Assembly (NCBI RefSeq): GCF_037975245.1
Contig: NC_092576.1
Location: 1,500,501-1,564,500, forward strand
Direction of reading: 5' to 3'
Source of the DNA: Apostichopus japonicus
Taxonomy: Eukaryota; Echinodermata; Holothuroidea; Aspidochirotida; Stichopodidae
DNA length: 64,000 nt
Within the stretch, counting starts at the first letter, position 1. The number at the start of each line of letters is the position of its first letter. The notes under the pieces were generated by a model. The model searched no databases, was not told the DNA's origin, and saw only the letters and a list, made by a program, of their open reading frames with translations. The position numbers were made by a program, and so were the translations under genes. Positions 23,288 to 35,519 of the stretch are shown piece by piece.

Positions 23288-25008
23288 TAGTGTTCAACCG
23301 ATTAACCTAATCGGAATCGGGATCGGTACGAATATTGCATAATCGGTACATAATCGGTATCGGTAAAAATTACGTGGAATACCAGTTATGTCATACCGAT
23401 TATTCAAAAACATATGGAAGGTGAAAATATCATTATTCAAAAACATATGGAAGTTGAAAATATCAACTGATGAATTAGGTTTGTTCTTTTACTACGAAAT
23501 ATTAAAAAAAGGCACCCCCTATACGTCTTTCACAGTGTATACTTTCATCAAATTAGGCTGCCAGGGTCGCCGATTTTGCTTCCTTCGTGGTTATTGGCTG
23601 CATATTTCTTGGCACAGTAAGCATAGCAGCAATAGCAATTTCGCGAATTCAGGAATGTGCTGGACAGGGTAGGAAATAAGCGGGGGCAACGGGCGATTCG
23701 CCCTCGCAAGTGCTAAAAAGCCCTCCTAAAGCACAATTACGAGTGCGAAAAAGAAAAATGAAATATAAAAAAATCGCCCTCTTTATATCAGGTGTCTGTG
23801 TAAAATTAATTGTGACATGCGTTTGCTTTAGCTAGGAATTGCAGTTGCATCGCGAATCGCGCAGTTTTCTCACCCCGCATCAAAATTTGAAGCAGTGCGA
23901 GAGGGTCGCGCACAATCACCGGGAACTTCCCGTGGTAAATTACGGCCTGCAGTACCAGCGAAAATAACCTAAAATCCTCACAAATCTCCGACCACATAGT
24001 AGCCTTACTTCACACTAAATCAACTGCATGGAAATCTAAACTTGACATCTGTTTATTCGCTCTAGTTGTGTCGCAAATAAAAACTAAAAATATCCACGGA
24101 AACTGCAATCTTCGACCACATGTTAGCCTAACAACCACACTAAGTCAATGGGAAATGTAGCCTAACCATCGGTTTGCAAAAAAAAAAAAAAAAAAAATTG
24201 CGTAGCTTAGTTTACAACTTTCAATTTGCTGGAAATCGGCATTTGTTTGGAAGGTAATGTAAGTGATATGTCTTATAGAGGGAATGTTATATTTTATATT
24301 GGAGTAGTTTCTAGTTGTTATTATTTCTTTACATCAATCTGGTATTACATTTTAGAGTAATTTTAAACAAGTTACGATGGTGCAATTTGTTTTTCAGTTT
24401 GATTGGCCTAAGCTTACACATTCTAATTGAACCTGAATGGAGTTATATAGGTAACGAATAGGTATGTTTAACTTCAAGTTCGTAACATTTCTATTTGTTC
24501 ATAAACGGTATAATACTGAAAATAAGTACAAAATATTGTCGGAATGAAGGCAATATGTCATTAAAATTTACACTTTGGTAAAGATTGCAGATGGATGGTT
24601 TGTCTGAGATACTTTTTGAGATGGATATTTTGAGTAACTATTCGTAGCCCATTTCAAGCCATTAACAGGTGACATTTACGTCGAGGTGGTTAGGCCATTC
24701 GCTTAGCACAGTGCTGACTAGGTAGGATGTCATATCTCCGTATTTTGGAAATTAAAAAAAAAAAAAATTCTTTCCGAGAAACTCCAGAGGTAATTTGGTA
24801 CATACAAAATGGTACCTTAGAGCCTTGTATAACAACGAAGCAAAAGGAAACTGGGGAAAATCACAACAATAATTGTTTCTGTCAAACTTTATTGCCGATT
24901 TCGTATAAACGGGATATTTTCTCATTTTCAAATAATCGGAATCGGTACGATTATGAAAAAATAATCAGTAATCGGTATTTTCTGTTATGCATAATCGGTT
25001 GAACACTA
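23288..25008. mobile_element. hAT-like non-autonomous element, 1.72 kb
   Basis: The left end is TAGTGTTCAACCGATTA and the right end ATAATCGGTTGAACACTA. Subterminal regions are rich in AATCGGTA-type motifs on both sides. The flanking octamers are TACTGGTG (23280-23287) and TAATGGTG (25009-25016), 7 of 8 identical, as expected for hAT. A paralogous uninterrupted site TACTGGTG-TTCAG lies at 25296-25308. The interior includes a 33 bp direct duplication (23400-23465) and poly(A) at 24178-24197; no transposase seen. Confidence 0.85.
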
Positions 25009-25134
25009 TAATGGTGCTCAGGTAGCTTTTCAGAGCAAGGGCCATGATAAGTTTGTTTGATTGCCCTTCATGTATTTTGTATAATTACGTATACACATTC
25101 TTGTATTTCTGAAGGCTATTTACTGTAGGCCTAG

Positions 25135-25251
<117 letters not shown>

Positions 25252-26183
25252 CCACTAGGCCTATTAGGCTTTCAGTGATAGCCACATTAGCATTGTACTG
25301 GTGTTCAGACAGCTTTTTCTAGGAAGGACCAGGGTAAGTTTGTTTGATGGGTACGTATAAAAGAGGAGCCGGCCATAGCATCACAACTTTGATAAGACAA
25401 TAAAAATTGTATAAGGTTATGTTTTATTTATAAGGATATAGGCCTAAGATGTATAAGGTTATAAGAAGTATGTTTAGCTTTCTTTTGAACCTGTAATGTT
25501 TGACATCAAATGTACAAAGAATTAAAATAAAATAACAAAATGGAGAGGAACTGAGGTGGCTATTAGGGGAAGAGGAGGCCACCCATCACTTGCATATAAA
25601 AACTTGTAATCTTCTTTCACATTATTTTTTCCAAGTCATAAATCCATGAAATCTTCATGTCCGAAAAATTGAGATGGAAAAACGTGGGTTGTTTTGATAT
25701 CTAGAAGTGGACACAGTTTTGATGGTAGTCACCACTACAGTCTACAATAACATACAGTAGGTCAATAGGCCTAGCTCTCAAGGCAGGCATCAAGAATATG
25801 GTCGAGTTGTTCGCCTCTTCTAATTTGGCTGTTGTCATTGACATCAAACTATATGACCAAAAAGTCCAACAGAGACTGACCTAAGATGAAGGATACCACA
25901 TGAAAAACAAGTTCTTAAATATTCTATGACATTACTAAACCTTGCAACGTCGTTCTTTCGACTAACAGGCAATAAGCGCTAAAGGCAAGACTAGCAGGAT
26001 AAAGTGTAACCTGCAGAGACTATTCGTGGCAAAGTAGCAAAAATGCAAGTTATATATTTGTTGTACCATGATTGATATTGATAATTGTAGAGACAGAGCA
26101 AAGATTTGAAATTAGGAATCAAAATGAAAACTTCCAGTATTGAGATACTGCATCATTGATGCTCTTGTTTTGATTTGTTGCAG

Positions 26184-26468
26184 ATGAAAGTGCAGGCCCA
26201 TCGGCGCCAAAGACAAGGATATTTGCGGTGCTCCCTCTACAGAGATTTCTCTGGCACAATCAGGACTCAAGTTTTCAAAAGGAAGAACTGTTAGCGGGCA
26301 GACAGAACAGCTGTCTCAGTGTCTGACACGAGATGCTGAAAAACAGCTCAAAGAAGCTGCTGTGATGAAAGGATGACAGTGCTATTGCCCAAGACATTCT
26401 GTCTTCACATAACAGAGGAAGACTACTTCTTCCTAAGCGAGTGGCTTTGGGTGTTGGTCATGTTGATA
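26184..26468 (+). pseudogene. Exon-like fragment inside 8.39 kb element
   Basis: A TTGTTGCAG acceptor at 26183 precedes about 48 open codons (GPSAPKTRIFAVLPLQRFLW within) to a stop. Other frames then stay open through DSAIAQDILSSHNRG up to a consensus GTGAGT donor at 26469. Frame changes imply decay. I do not recognise the family; it may be a remnant of the element's own gene. Confidence 0.25.
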
Positions 26469-26978
26469 GTGAGTCAGAAAGGATTGTTTGTGTAACCAAA
26501 GCATAACATGGTCAATATTTTGTTGGTGTTTATGTTGATCATTTTTTTTCATTTTCCAATTTTGTTTAATTCATTTGATCTTTTCCGTTCTTTTTCTTAT
26601 TTTGTTTTATTCATTTGACAATGAATAACTTACTTTGGTAGATTGAGGAGTTCCCTAAAGTTTCACTTTTATGCTACTACTACAGGGCAACAGTTTGTGG
26701 TCAGGTGGCCCTGTGTGACCTTTGTCATTTTTGAACATAGTTATTGTTTTGTGTGGCCCTTGTTTTCTAGGACTACATGTAATGGCTCCAAGCCTCTATC
26801 ACTTTTGAGAACTGTGGGAGAAATAGACAGTTTAATAGCTATTTTGTTTTGGTAGGAATATTCTTGGTGATGGATGTGTAACAACAAATTTATTTAAGGA
26901 CACTGATGAGACCCATATATAAGTTTAGATTCGGGTTAAGTAATGTGCCTGGTAATTATTTAGTAACTTAATTGACAG

Positions 26979-27110
26979 CTGATAGGTCAATGGGCCCAGA
27001 TACCAGGGAGTGAAGAGCAAGCTGGTCAAGAGCCGTTCAGTGAGCAAACCTACCCCAGAGACTTCCCCCAACAGAGTGAACCTGCCTCTGATCGAAGTAA
27101 CCCAAGGAAG
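26979..27110 (+). pseudogene. Exon-like Gln/Pro/Glu-rich fragment
   Basis: An AATTGACAG acceptor is followed by about 44 open codons including SEEQAGQEPFSEQTYPRDF, with a possible GAA|GTAACC donor near 27100. The composition is unlike the AT-rich surroundings. No function assigned. Confidence 0.2.
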
Positions 27111-27589
27111 TATTTATATTTCCCGACTTTTAATTTGGTTGACCCGCGCCGTGATTGTGTTCTAACTTAGAACTTTTAGGCATTTTATTTTCAAATAAGT
27201 TCAGTGGATTTCTTGTTAGATGTAACAGCTCTGATATGTTAGTTACCCATTTATATCATTTAAATTTTTTTTAAGTTTAAGTGACCCCATTGTTTTTAAT
27301 ACAAGATTCATGTGCATAGTAAACCTACTATTTTTCCTTATGTTTACTTTTGTGTGAGCGTTACGCCTTTTCAAGTTGTCCCCATGATCTCAGAGTCATC
27401 CGGTCCTTCTCTCATGGGAAGGTGCTACTTGTAATTTTCCCAAACCTAAAAACATATATTTTTGCCTGGTCACTGCGTTTTTGACCAGCTACATTTGCGT
27501 TAAAGGTGAGTCTCGAGGCAGACTTCAGGAGACGGACAGTGTTTAAAAATGCATTTGTTCAAATTATGTTTAACACAACATAAATTTGT

Positions 27590-29515
27590 TGTTTTCGAAA
27601 ATAACACTGCTTTAAGAATCCAACAACTCTTAAAATATTCTTCGGACATTCCTCTTTTACTTCAGCCAACACATCCTGGTTCTTAATTCTGTGTTTAATT
27701 ATTTTATCATCTTGCTGTGACAAGGAACTGCTCTGTTTAATTGTCGTACAGTAAAACGTATAAGAATGACGTTATTTGTTTATTGTTTACTCTTTACATA
27801 ACACCTCTCTTAGCACCCAACAACTGTTAAAATGTTCTTCAGACGTTCCTATATAGCTTTCAACCAACATTACCTGGTCCTAAGTACTGTAAGTGCAAGT
27901 ACATTTAAATTATGTTATCATCTTGCTGTGACAAGAAACTGCTCTATTTTCATCACAGTACAACGTATAAGAGTGACGTCATATGTATATTGTTTACTCG
28001 TAAAATAACACCTCTCCTGGCACCCAACAACTATTTAAATATCATTATGATATCGCTCCATTACTTTCAACCAACACATCCTGTTTCTAAATAAGTGCAA
28101 GAACAATTAAATTATGTCGTTTCCATGTTGCTGTTACAAGGAATGTCCTGAGTTTTAATTGTCGTCCAACCTATAACAGTGACGTCATATGTTTATTGTT
28201 TACTCTTAAAGTATTACCTCTTTAGCATCCAACAACTCTTCAAGCATTCTAAGGACATTTCTTTACAACATCCAACCAACAAACCTTCAAGCTGGTTCTA
28301 AATAGGTTTAGTAACATTTAAAAACTATTATCATGTTGCTGTGAATAGTCGTTGCCGATTTTTAATTTAGCCCACACTTCGTAGTGAGGTCTCTCCAAGC
28401 ATCCAACAACTCCTAAGATAATCTCAGGACATCCCTGTAAAACTATCAACAAAAACATCTAGGTTATAATAAGTGCAAGACCATTTAAATGCCATTTTCA
28501 TGTTGCTGTGACAAGGAACTGCTTTGTAATTGTCTTACACCGTACAAGAGTGACGTCATTTGTTTGTTGTTTACTCGAAAAATAACACCTCTCCAAACAT
28601 CCAACATCGCGAAAAATGTTCCCAGGACATCCCTCTACAACTTCCAACCAACAAACCTTGGCACTAAATATGTGCAACGAAACTCGTATTTTAAGCACTT
28701 TTTGAAGCCTGCCCTCATGAAGTATGACGTCATATGTTTATTGTTTACTCGTAAAGTATTACCTCTTTTAGCATCCAACAACTCTTCAAGTATTCTAAGG
28801 ACATTTCTACACATCAACCAACCAACAAAGCTTGGTTTTAAATAGGTTTAGTAACATTTAAAAACTATTATCATGTTGCTGTAAATAGTCGTTGCTGATT
28901 TTTAATTTAGCCCACACTTCGTAGTGAGGTAATTTGTTGTTTACCAACAAGATAACATCTCTCTAACTATGACGTCATATGTTTATTGTTTACTCGTAAA
29001 GTATTACCTCTTTTAGCATCCAACAACTCTTCAAGTATTCTAAGGACATTTCTACACATCAACCAACCAACAAAGCTTGGTTTTAAATAGGTTTAGTAAC
29101 ATTTAAAAACTATTATCATGTTGCTGTGAATAGTCGTTGCTGATTTTTAATTTAGCCCACACTTCATAGTGAGGTAATTTGTTGTTTACCAACAAGATAA
29201 CATCTCTCCAAGCATCCAACAACTCCTAAGATAATCTCAGGACATCCCTCTATACCTGTCATCAAAAGCATCTTGGTTCTAATAAGTTCAAATGCATTTA
29301 AATGCCGTTTTCGTGTTGCTGTGACAAGGAACTGCTTTGTTGTAATCGTCGTACACCGTAAAAGAGTGACGTCATTTGTTTGTTTTTTACTCGAAAAATA
29401 ACACCTCTCCAATCATCCAACATCGTAAAAAATGTTCCTAGGACATCCCTCTACAACTTCCAACCAACAAACCTTAGTACTAATTATGTGCAACGTTTTT
29501 TAAGCACATTTTGAG
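27590..29515 (+). repeat. Degenerate tandem array, units about 180-260 bp, with CRE octamers
   Basis: About nine irregular units share, in order: CATGTTGCTGTGACAAGGAACTG, GTGACGTCATATGTTTATTG, TTTACTCGTAAA, ACCTCT, GCATCCAACAACTCTT, ATTCTAAGGACAT, CAACCAACAAA and AAATAGGTTTAGTAACATTTAA. Perfect TGACGTCA palindromes lie at 27974, 28190, 28551, 28725, 28970 and 29367. A block at 28700-28910 is repeated almost exactly at 28970-29175. The last unit ends in the right terminal inverted repeat of the element. Confidence 0.9.
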
Positions 29516-29536
29516 GCCTGCCCCGATGGACTAAAG

Positions 29537-30705
29537 ACTACAATTTTTTTTTCAATCTTTCCCTATTATATGAAGCGTCGCAATGCAGTTAAATAACTTC
29601 CTAAAGCTATTGTATTGATATCATAATCCGGTAGGTTATGTGAACTTTTTTCTGTGAAATACGGTTATCGGATTTCTTTAAATTTGTAGGTGGACTATTC
29701 CATGAGAATGGCTTGCAACTAAGGCAAGTAAACACAATCTCGACAGCTTCAACAGTGACTAAAACTGACTTTGTCTAGTCACTGTAGTTAGGCTATTGCT
29801 AAACACGGGGGATTCCCCTAATAAAGGGGTCATGACGTCATTCAAAGAGTACAACCATACAATTGAGCTTTACCCCCATACTTTAGGTCGTAAATAAAAC
29901 CACAAACGTAAATAATAAGGTCGCTTATGAAACACTAGACGTAATGATCACACAAACAGCATTAACTTATACCATCCATCCTAACAATAAAACAGAAAAT
30001 AGTAATACAAAATCTTGCTCATGGAAGTAATTTAAAATATATAATAAAACAAAAATTGCTAGCAAACAGCTTCTCCAATAAAGAGCCTGTGCAAGAGAAT
30101 GTGTAAAAGTAAGTGGGCCTGACGTTTCGTTCCAAGCAGGATCTTGTTTAGGGGCTGAAAGGCTGAATTGATGTCATTTGAAATAAACATCCCGGAGTTA
30201 TGTAAGGTTGATTAAATCTCAACTAGAGAAATAGTGAATATATTAACTAGGAATTTTGGAGATTAGCAATTAACTATACGACATTATCTTGATAAGGATC
30301 ATATTTATACTATATAGGTATGCATGGCACCTTGTACGCAAACACACAATTTCAAGTGAAACCGAACAGTCATGTGATCGAAGACGGTAACTTATTGAAT
30401 CTTGTACAATGACATATGAACGAAGTTTGTAATGTGTTTATCCTATTATAGATGAGTATATACTAGAGGCAGGTGTACACGCGCCTCCTCTCCACACAGC
30501 TTGTAAAGTAAACATCGATAAAAAAAATAGACGGAAATATTGAAGCTTTTGTTGAACAAACATCTAATACAAACTTCGAAATGTTGTTGATTGATTGCGG
30601 CGAAAATCACGGCTAATTTATTTTATGGCTCGAACAAGATTTGCGACACCCTTTATTCTGAGACCCCTTTTGGGTCACAACCCACACTTTGTTAGCCGCA
30701 AAATA
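29537..30705 (+). repeat. R2 segment, unit 2, right part
   Basis: It continues R2 at GACTACAATTTTT and runs collinearly with 9100-10306 and 38375-39560, with few differences, including CATGACGTCATTCA and the hAT-like end. It ends at TTAGCCGC. Confidence 0.85.
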
Positions 30706-30796
30706 GGCTAAAATACCTTTGCTAAGACTATGACTACACCGGTAGTCATAATCTTAGAAATGTGTACGTTTGCAGGTAAAAAAAGGTATATTAGCT
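30706..30796. mobile_element. Small palindromic MITE-like element, copy 1
   Basis: GGCTAAAATACCTTT and AAAAGGTATATTAGC form the ends. Inside, CTAAGACTATGACTAC pairs with GTAGTCATAATCTTAG around CACCG. The same element is at 39564-39652 at the same position in R2, while R2 copy 1 lacks it. Confidence 0.7.
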
Positions 30797-30811
30797 TTTT
30801 TTTAAAGAATG

Positions 30812-30948
30812 GTGATACACACCTGACGATGATCACACAGTCACAGTCCCGATGCAAGGGGACTGGGGTTAGAAGCGGATCAGTCGTTCAGTAGTTTGGT
30901 TTTCGTGCCCAGGTTCTTTCCTGGGCGACTTTTTCTTAAAAAGTACTT
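30812..30948 (+). mobile_element. U2-headed SINE family, copy D (head missing)
   Basis: It starts within the body at GGTGATACACACCTGACG and continues GATGATCACACAGTCACAG, a stem CAGTCCC/GGGGACTG, GGTTAGAAGCGGATCAGTCG, a stem GCCCAGG/CCTGGGC, and the perfect snap-back ACTTTTT-CTT-AAAAAGT. It shares its 3' flank with copy C, so it is a duplicate of that insertion rather than a new one. The U2 part is lost at the junction with R2/MITE sequence. Confidence 0.8.
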
Positions 30949-32047
30949 TTAGCTCAAATTGCCAATGTAGGTAAAACCCTAGGTTGATAGAATTCCCCCA
31001 TCTTTTAAGACAACTAAAATGTAAAATGACCAACATTGGGTATATTGACCAATCTGTACGTGTCACAATCTGTGTACTTTAACTTGATTTTTTTTTATAT
31101 ATTCAAACAAATCGTAATGAATATTGTATGTACACTACTAGAACGGTAACCACTCAATAGATCAAAAAAGTACCATCGATTATTAAAATCAGGTGACTGA
31201 CAATCAGTATGCGATATCCCAGCTTAAATGCAATAATTAATTCAATTATAAATCTTAATTAACGTAGTTATTACCATATGAGTAAATACATGAAAACTGT
31301 GTGATTGACTACGATTTGAATTATTTTAATAATTCACAGTGGCAACAAGTTGAGATGTTTGTGATCTCATTTACAGAGATAGTTAAAACGATAAATGCCA
31401 TCAGATGAAAACCAAACTTGACAAAGTAGTAAATCGTTAAAAAACATGTTAAATATAGTACATGTCTTTTCTGCAGAATTAGATAATTTTCATTTCACGA
31501 CTAGAAATAACATTTTGATTCCAGTCAAAATAATCAACAACATTGAACAACAGTGATGGAAAGAAATGTGTTGAATACCTGAATATATTGACACCTTGAA
31601 TCTTGGCGAAACCTTGTTTTACATCCATCATAATATTTTGCTTCCATTATATACTAATGAGTATAAACTCAGTCACATTTGCCTTGATTTAACTAAATCA
31701 AGGAATTAAAGATCCTTTTATAATTTTGAATTAGAAATAGCAATGGTTCTAAGGTGATATGTTGGGGTAGTTTGCCACTGTATGGGAGCACTATGCTGAT
31801 GTTGCCAATGAGACATTCGTATCGGTGAATTCAATCGCTGGCCTAGATACTTAAAAAATACTATTGTGCTTTTATCCCTGGAAGTTGGGTGACATCTGCA
31901 GGATTTCGTGTGACTAGAACAAACTAGTCTGATATCTATATATGACTTCATGATTATACAACAACTAGTTAAGATTAACAAACAATAGTCTATTATTTGC
32001 TTTCCTGACGGTGGCAGTTTTTTCTTCTTCTTTTCCAAAAGTTTGTT
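30949..32047 (+). repeat. Flank repeat B, copy 1
   Basis: Collinear with 41176-42290, 45130-46066 and (first about 350 bp) 48909-49257. It is about 95% identical by eye and includes GTACCATCGATTATTAAAATC, GATTGACTACGATTTG and CAGTGATGGAAAGAAATGTG. It is non-coding. It ends where LINE sequence begins. Confidence 0.85.
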
Positions 32048-33060
32048 TTATACTTGTACCGCAGAGTGAATGAAGGTCCTGCCAGTGGAGACTGTCCTCG
32101 AAACTGGTACTGTGAAAGCATGGCCAGGCATCGACAAGCTAGAGCGTGTAGCTCTTCTAGCTACAAACGGTTGTTGTAGCATTGCCTTTAGGTCTGGTGG
32201 GCACGAGTTGGTGTGCATCTTATAGAGAACAGTCGCTGCTGCCACCTGACGTCTTAGGTGAAGAGATGAGATGTTCAACTCAGTTCGTGCTTTCTCCTCA
32301 CTTGTGCCAATAATGCGAAGGGCCTTCTTCTGGATCGAGTCAAGTAGTCCTAAGGTGGTGGGCGAGGCACTCATCCATGAAAGAGAGGCATACTCCATCA
32401 CGCTACGGACCAGAGCCTTGTAGACTGTTGCTCGTCCCCTGATGTCCAATTTGTTGGCAACTTTCCTCAGGGCACCCAGTTTCTGTCCAGCTCTAGATGA
32501 TGCCTTGGAGATGTGTTTTGCCCAGGTCAGCTTGCTGTCAATTGTGACTCCCAGAATCTCCAGCTCCTCTTTTTCGGCCAGTTTGGAGTTGCCAAACATA
32601 AGATCCAGCTTAGTAGGGTTTCTCTTCCTTGAGATTGTCAGTGCCTTGCATTTTGATGGCTCAAATGTCACCTTCCATTTGACTGCCCAGATCCTCATTC
32701 GCTCTAGGTCTCTGTTTAAGCTTGCTGTTACCGCCTTGGGATCATCTCTTGATGAGATCTCACAGTACAGAGTAGAGTCATCTGCATAGAGGTAGAGGTT
32801 GTTTTCACATTCGTCGCCCAGATCGTCGATGAACACAGAGAACAGAAGTGGTCCCAGTATTGGGGCACTGACGCATTGATGGAGGAAGTACTTGATGACT
32901 GTCCAGATAAGACAACTTTGATGGATCTGTCTGCGAGGTAGCTCCTGATCCAAGTGAGAAGACTGCCTGAGACTCCTTTTGCCTTAAGTTTGGAGCAGAG
33001 ACCATTGTGCCACACCTTGTCAAATGCATCATTGATGTCCAGGGCAATAAGTCGCACCTC
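32048..33060 (-). pseudogene. Non-LTR retrotransposon RT, 5'-truncated and frameshifted
   Basis: On the minus strand the reading starts exactly at RT motif A (ALDINDAFDKVWH). It continues with LKAKGVSGSLLTWIRSYLAD and NASVPQ, then a small deletion shifts frame inside the VPQG box, and the second frame (301 codons from 32953) resumes at ILGPLLFSVFIDDLG. YADDS follows at about 32776-32790, then the thumb region (LGVTIDSKLTWAKHI; YKALVRSVMEYASLSW; IQKKALRIIG) to a stop at about 32050. All of the endonuclease and the RT fingers are missing. Jockey/CR1-like group by motif style. It is dead because of truncation and the frameshift. Confidence 0.9.
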
Positions 33061-34410
33061 GTTACCTCTATTTATACTACTATAGATCGTTTTTTACACA
33101 CACAAAAAACAAAACAAAAGAAAGATGAAAATAAATATCACTGAAAATCAAATAAAAAAATAAAGGAAAAATATCAACAAAATAGTAGGAAAATAATTAA
33201 ATGAAGAAACGACTCTCAACGGATAGTTTGTTAGTTGTTTATAATAAAGACATAAAGTAACATACGCAGATCATCGGATATCTGCATCCATTCCAAGAAT
33301 CAAACACATCCTTCCTGTTGAAATGCATACGGTAGATATGTAGAGGTAGGCTTACGTAGGCTTTAATGCTATGGAGTATAGGCTGATGGTCTAGCAGTAT
33401 AGGTCTTCAAATCTGAACAAGATATATGATATAAATCCTATTTTAGTTCGTTACTTTTCTTTGAAACAGGTGTTTATACATTGTATAACATCGCTCGAAA
33501 CATAACCGAACCTTTTCATGGCTTATTTGATGCTAGAGCCATCATTGAGCCTCAAATTACCAATAGAGGGCGTTAAAACAAACATCTTTATAATTTGGTT
33601 ACTTTGTAAAGGGGATGTTTATTTCGATTACTGTGAGTTATAATTGATTTCCTAAAATTGAACACATGAGACTGACAAAGTTTACTATATTTATAATTTC
33701 GGGTCCTAATGCGCGAGAGCAATCCCGTTTACAAATCTTCAAAGATCTGTTTTATTTGATGCTGTACGGGGATTATTTAGCCATCACTGAGCCTCAAATT
33801 ACCAATAGTGGGCGATATACCAAACACTCGGAAACAGGGACGGCAAATAAAATTGGCAATGGAAAATTAAATAGCTATGGTATATTTGATACGGGATAGG
33901 CTAATGTTTTCTATAGTTTGGCATTTTCTCCTTCTCATAAGGTTTCCCTCATTTAGCCATACACACTAAGCATAGTTAACTTTGATTCAGCAGCTGACAC
34001 TTCTATTCAAAGTTCCGTGTGTCGTATAGCCTGGATTTTCGTCTTTAATAAAACCACAACATCTTCATTTAGGTCCCTGGGATAAGAGATGCCTGCGTAT
34101 TACTACCCACTCGTACTAATGTGTATTTTACATGCTGTATATAGTTCATATATGCAGGCCTATGACACTGCGGCCATGTGTGCACGCGCTTTCTGCCCGC
34201 ACAAAATTTTCTTAATGATATACAGCTTATAATGTAACATCGATACAAAAAATATAGCAGGAAATGTAGCTTTTGTTTAACAAATATCTAATAAAAACTA
34301 AGGCAAAAATCACGGCTAACTTATCTTATGGCTCGAGCAGGATTCGCGACCCCCTTCATTTTTGGAGACTCCTTTTTGGGTCACAATCCCAACTTTGATA
34401 GCCGCTGGTT
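33061..34410 (+). repeat. R1 segment, unit 2, most complete copy
   Basis: The only R1 copy in the window without internal insertions. It contains both GAGCCTCAAATTACCAATAG blocks (33548 and 33790), CATTTAGGTCCCTGGG (34074-34089, the empty site of the 2.0 kb element) and the hAT-like end at 34335-34407. Its left edge abuts the LINE. Confidence 0.85.
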
Positions 34411-35519
34411 TAGACGTACCCCAGCCATAAGCAGGGAGTTCTCTGCTAAACAGACACTGTACCTGCACAACAAACACTAACACTTACATAGTAAAAAACA
34501 ACGTGGTGGCCATGGGGAGGGAGGAGGATGCTCCAAGATAACTGTGACACTAAATGACCTATATATGAAAGCAACATAGTGAGGAAAATATGTCCGCACG
34601 GAATGCTTTGAAATGACAAGGCACTTTACCATTTATTTGTCTTTGATGGATTTGGAGTGGTTATTTTTTATTCATGGCTCAGAAAGTTGCGATGACTTCA
34701 TTGCAAGTTGCGATGACTTCATTGCTCTATAGGCTTTTGCTTGTTAGTAACCAGAACTAGCTGCACAATAGAAATGGTCCGAACAACCATTTTGATACAA
34801 TTACATTATGGCATGATAAATTCAGGTCAGTCTACTCTGCGATTGTCTTTTCTTATCCTTGGGCGTGATTCGCGACTCCCCTAAATATTTTGGGTCGCAA
34901 CCCCATTTTGGTAACCGCTGATTTAGACCTCAGCACAAGCAGAGAGAACTCTCCTTACTACGCTCTGTACACGCTTACACACGCTTACACTCACACAGTA
35001 AATCACAACATGGTATTAATGGGGGCGGGGGGGGGGTGCTGCACGGATAACCGTGGTGGCAGTAAATGACCTATATATATGAAAGGAACAAACTTCCAAG
35101 TAAGAAAAATATGGCTTTACGGGATTCTTTGAAATGACAAGGTACTTAACAGTACATTTTACTTTGATGGATTTGGAGTAGTTATCTATTCATGCCTGAC
35201 AAAGTGCATTGTTTGCCATGCCAATTTTTATTCGAAGAGCAAAAGAGTAAACAAGATATGATTAATTCAAAGAGTAACGAAAACAACAATTCCATCGAAA
35301 GGACATCGTGGTCTAGTCAAAGAACCATATTGAGAAGAAAAGAAAGAGAAAAAGTTACAAAAAGAAACACTTTAACAAAAATGGTAAGTTAATACCACTT
35401 AAACTTGATTGCTTTTATATTGTATTTCTGTTAATATATAAATGTATATTTGTGTTAGCTGTATTTATATATTGTGCTATTTGTATTATTTGTATAACTA
35501 TAACTAACTGTCAACTAGA
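34411..35519 (+). repeat. R1 tail, unit 2, with internal duplication
   Basis: The tail block (TTAGAC, AAGCAGAGAG, GGTGCTGCA-GATAACTG, ATGACAAGG-ACTT, TTTGATGGATTTGGAGTA-TTAT) appears twice, at 34405-34680 and 34917-35190, and once in unit 1. It becomes purine-rich (AGAAAAGAAAGAGAAAAAG) before the LINE. No gene. Confidence 0.7.

Noticed and set aside
27912-29412. Several 60-118 codon frames in the tandem array
   Set aside because: The same frames recur with the repeat units, on both strands, and break at unit changes; they are array translations.
35192-35392. 66-codon frame in the R1 tail
   Set aside because: Purine-rich repeat sequence; homologous stretches at 20400-20530 and 37780-37850 do not keep the frame.
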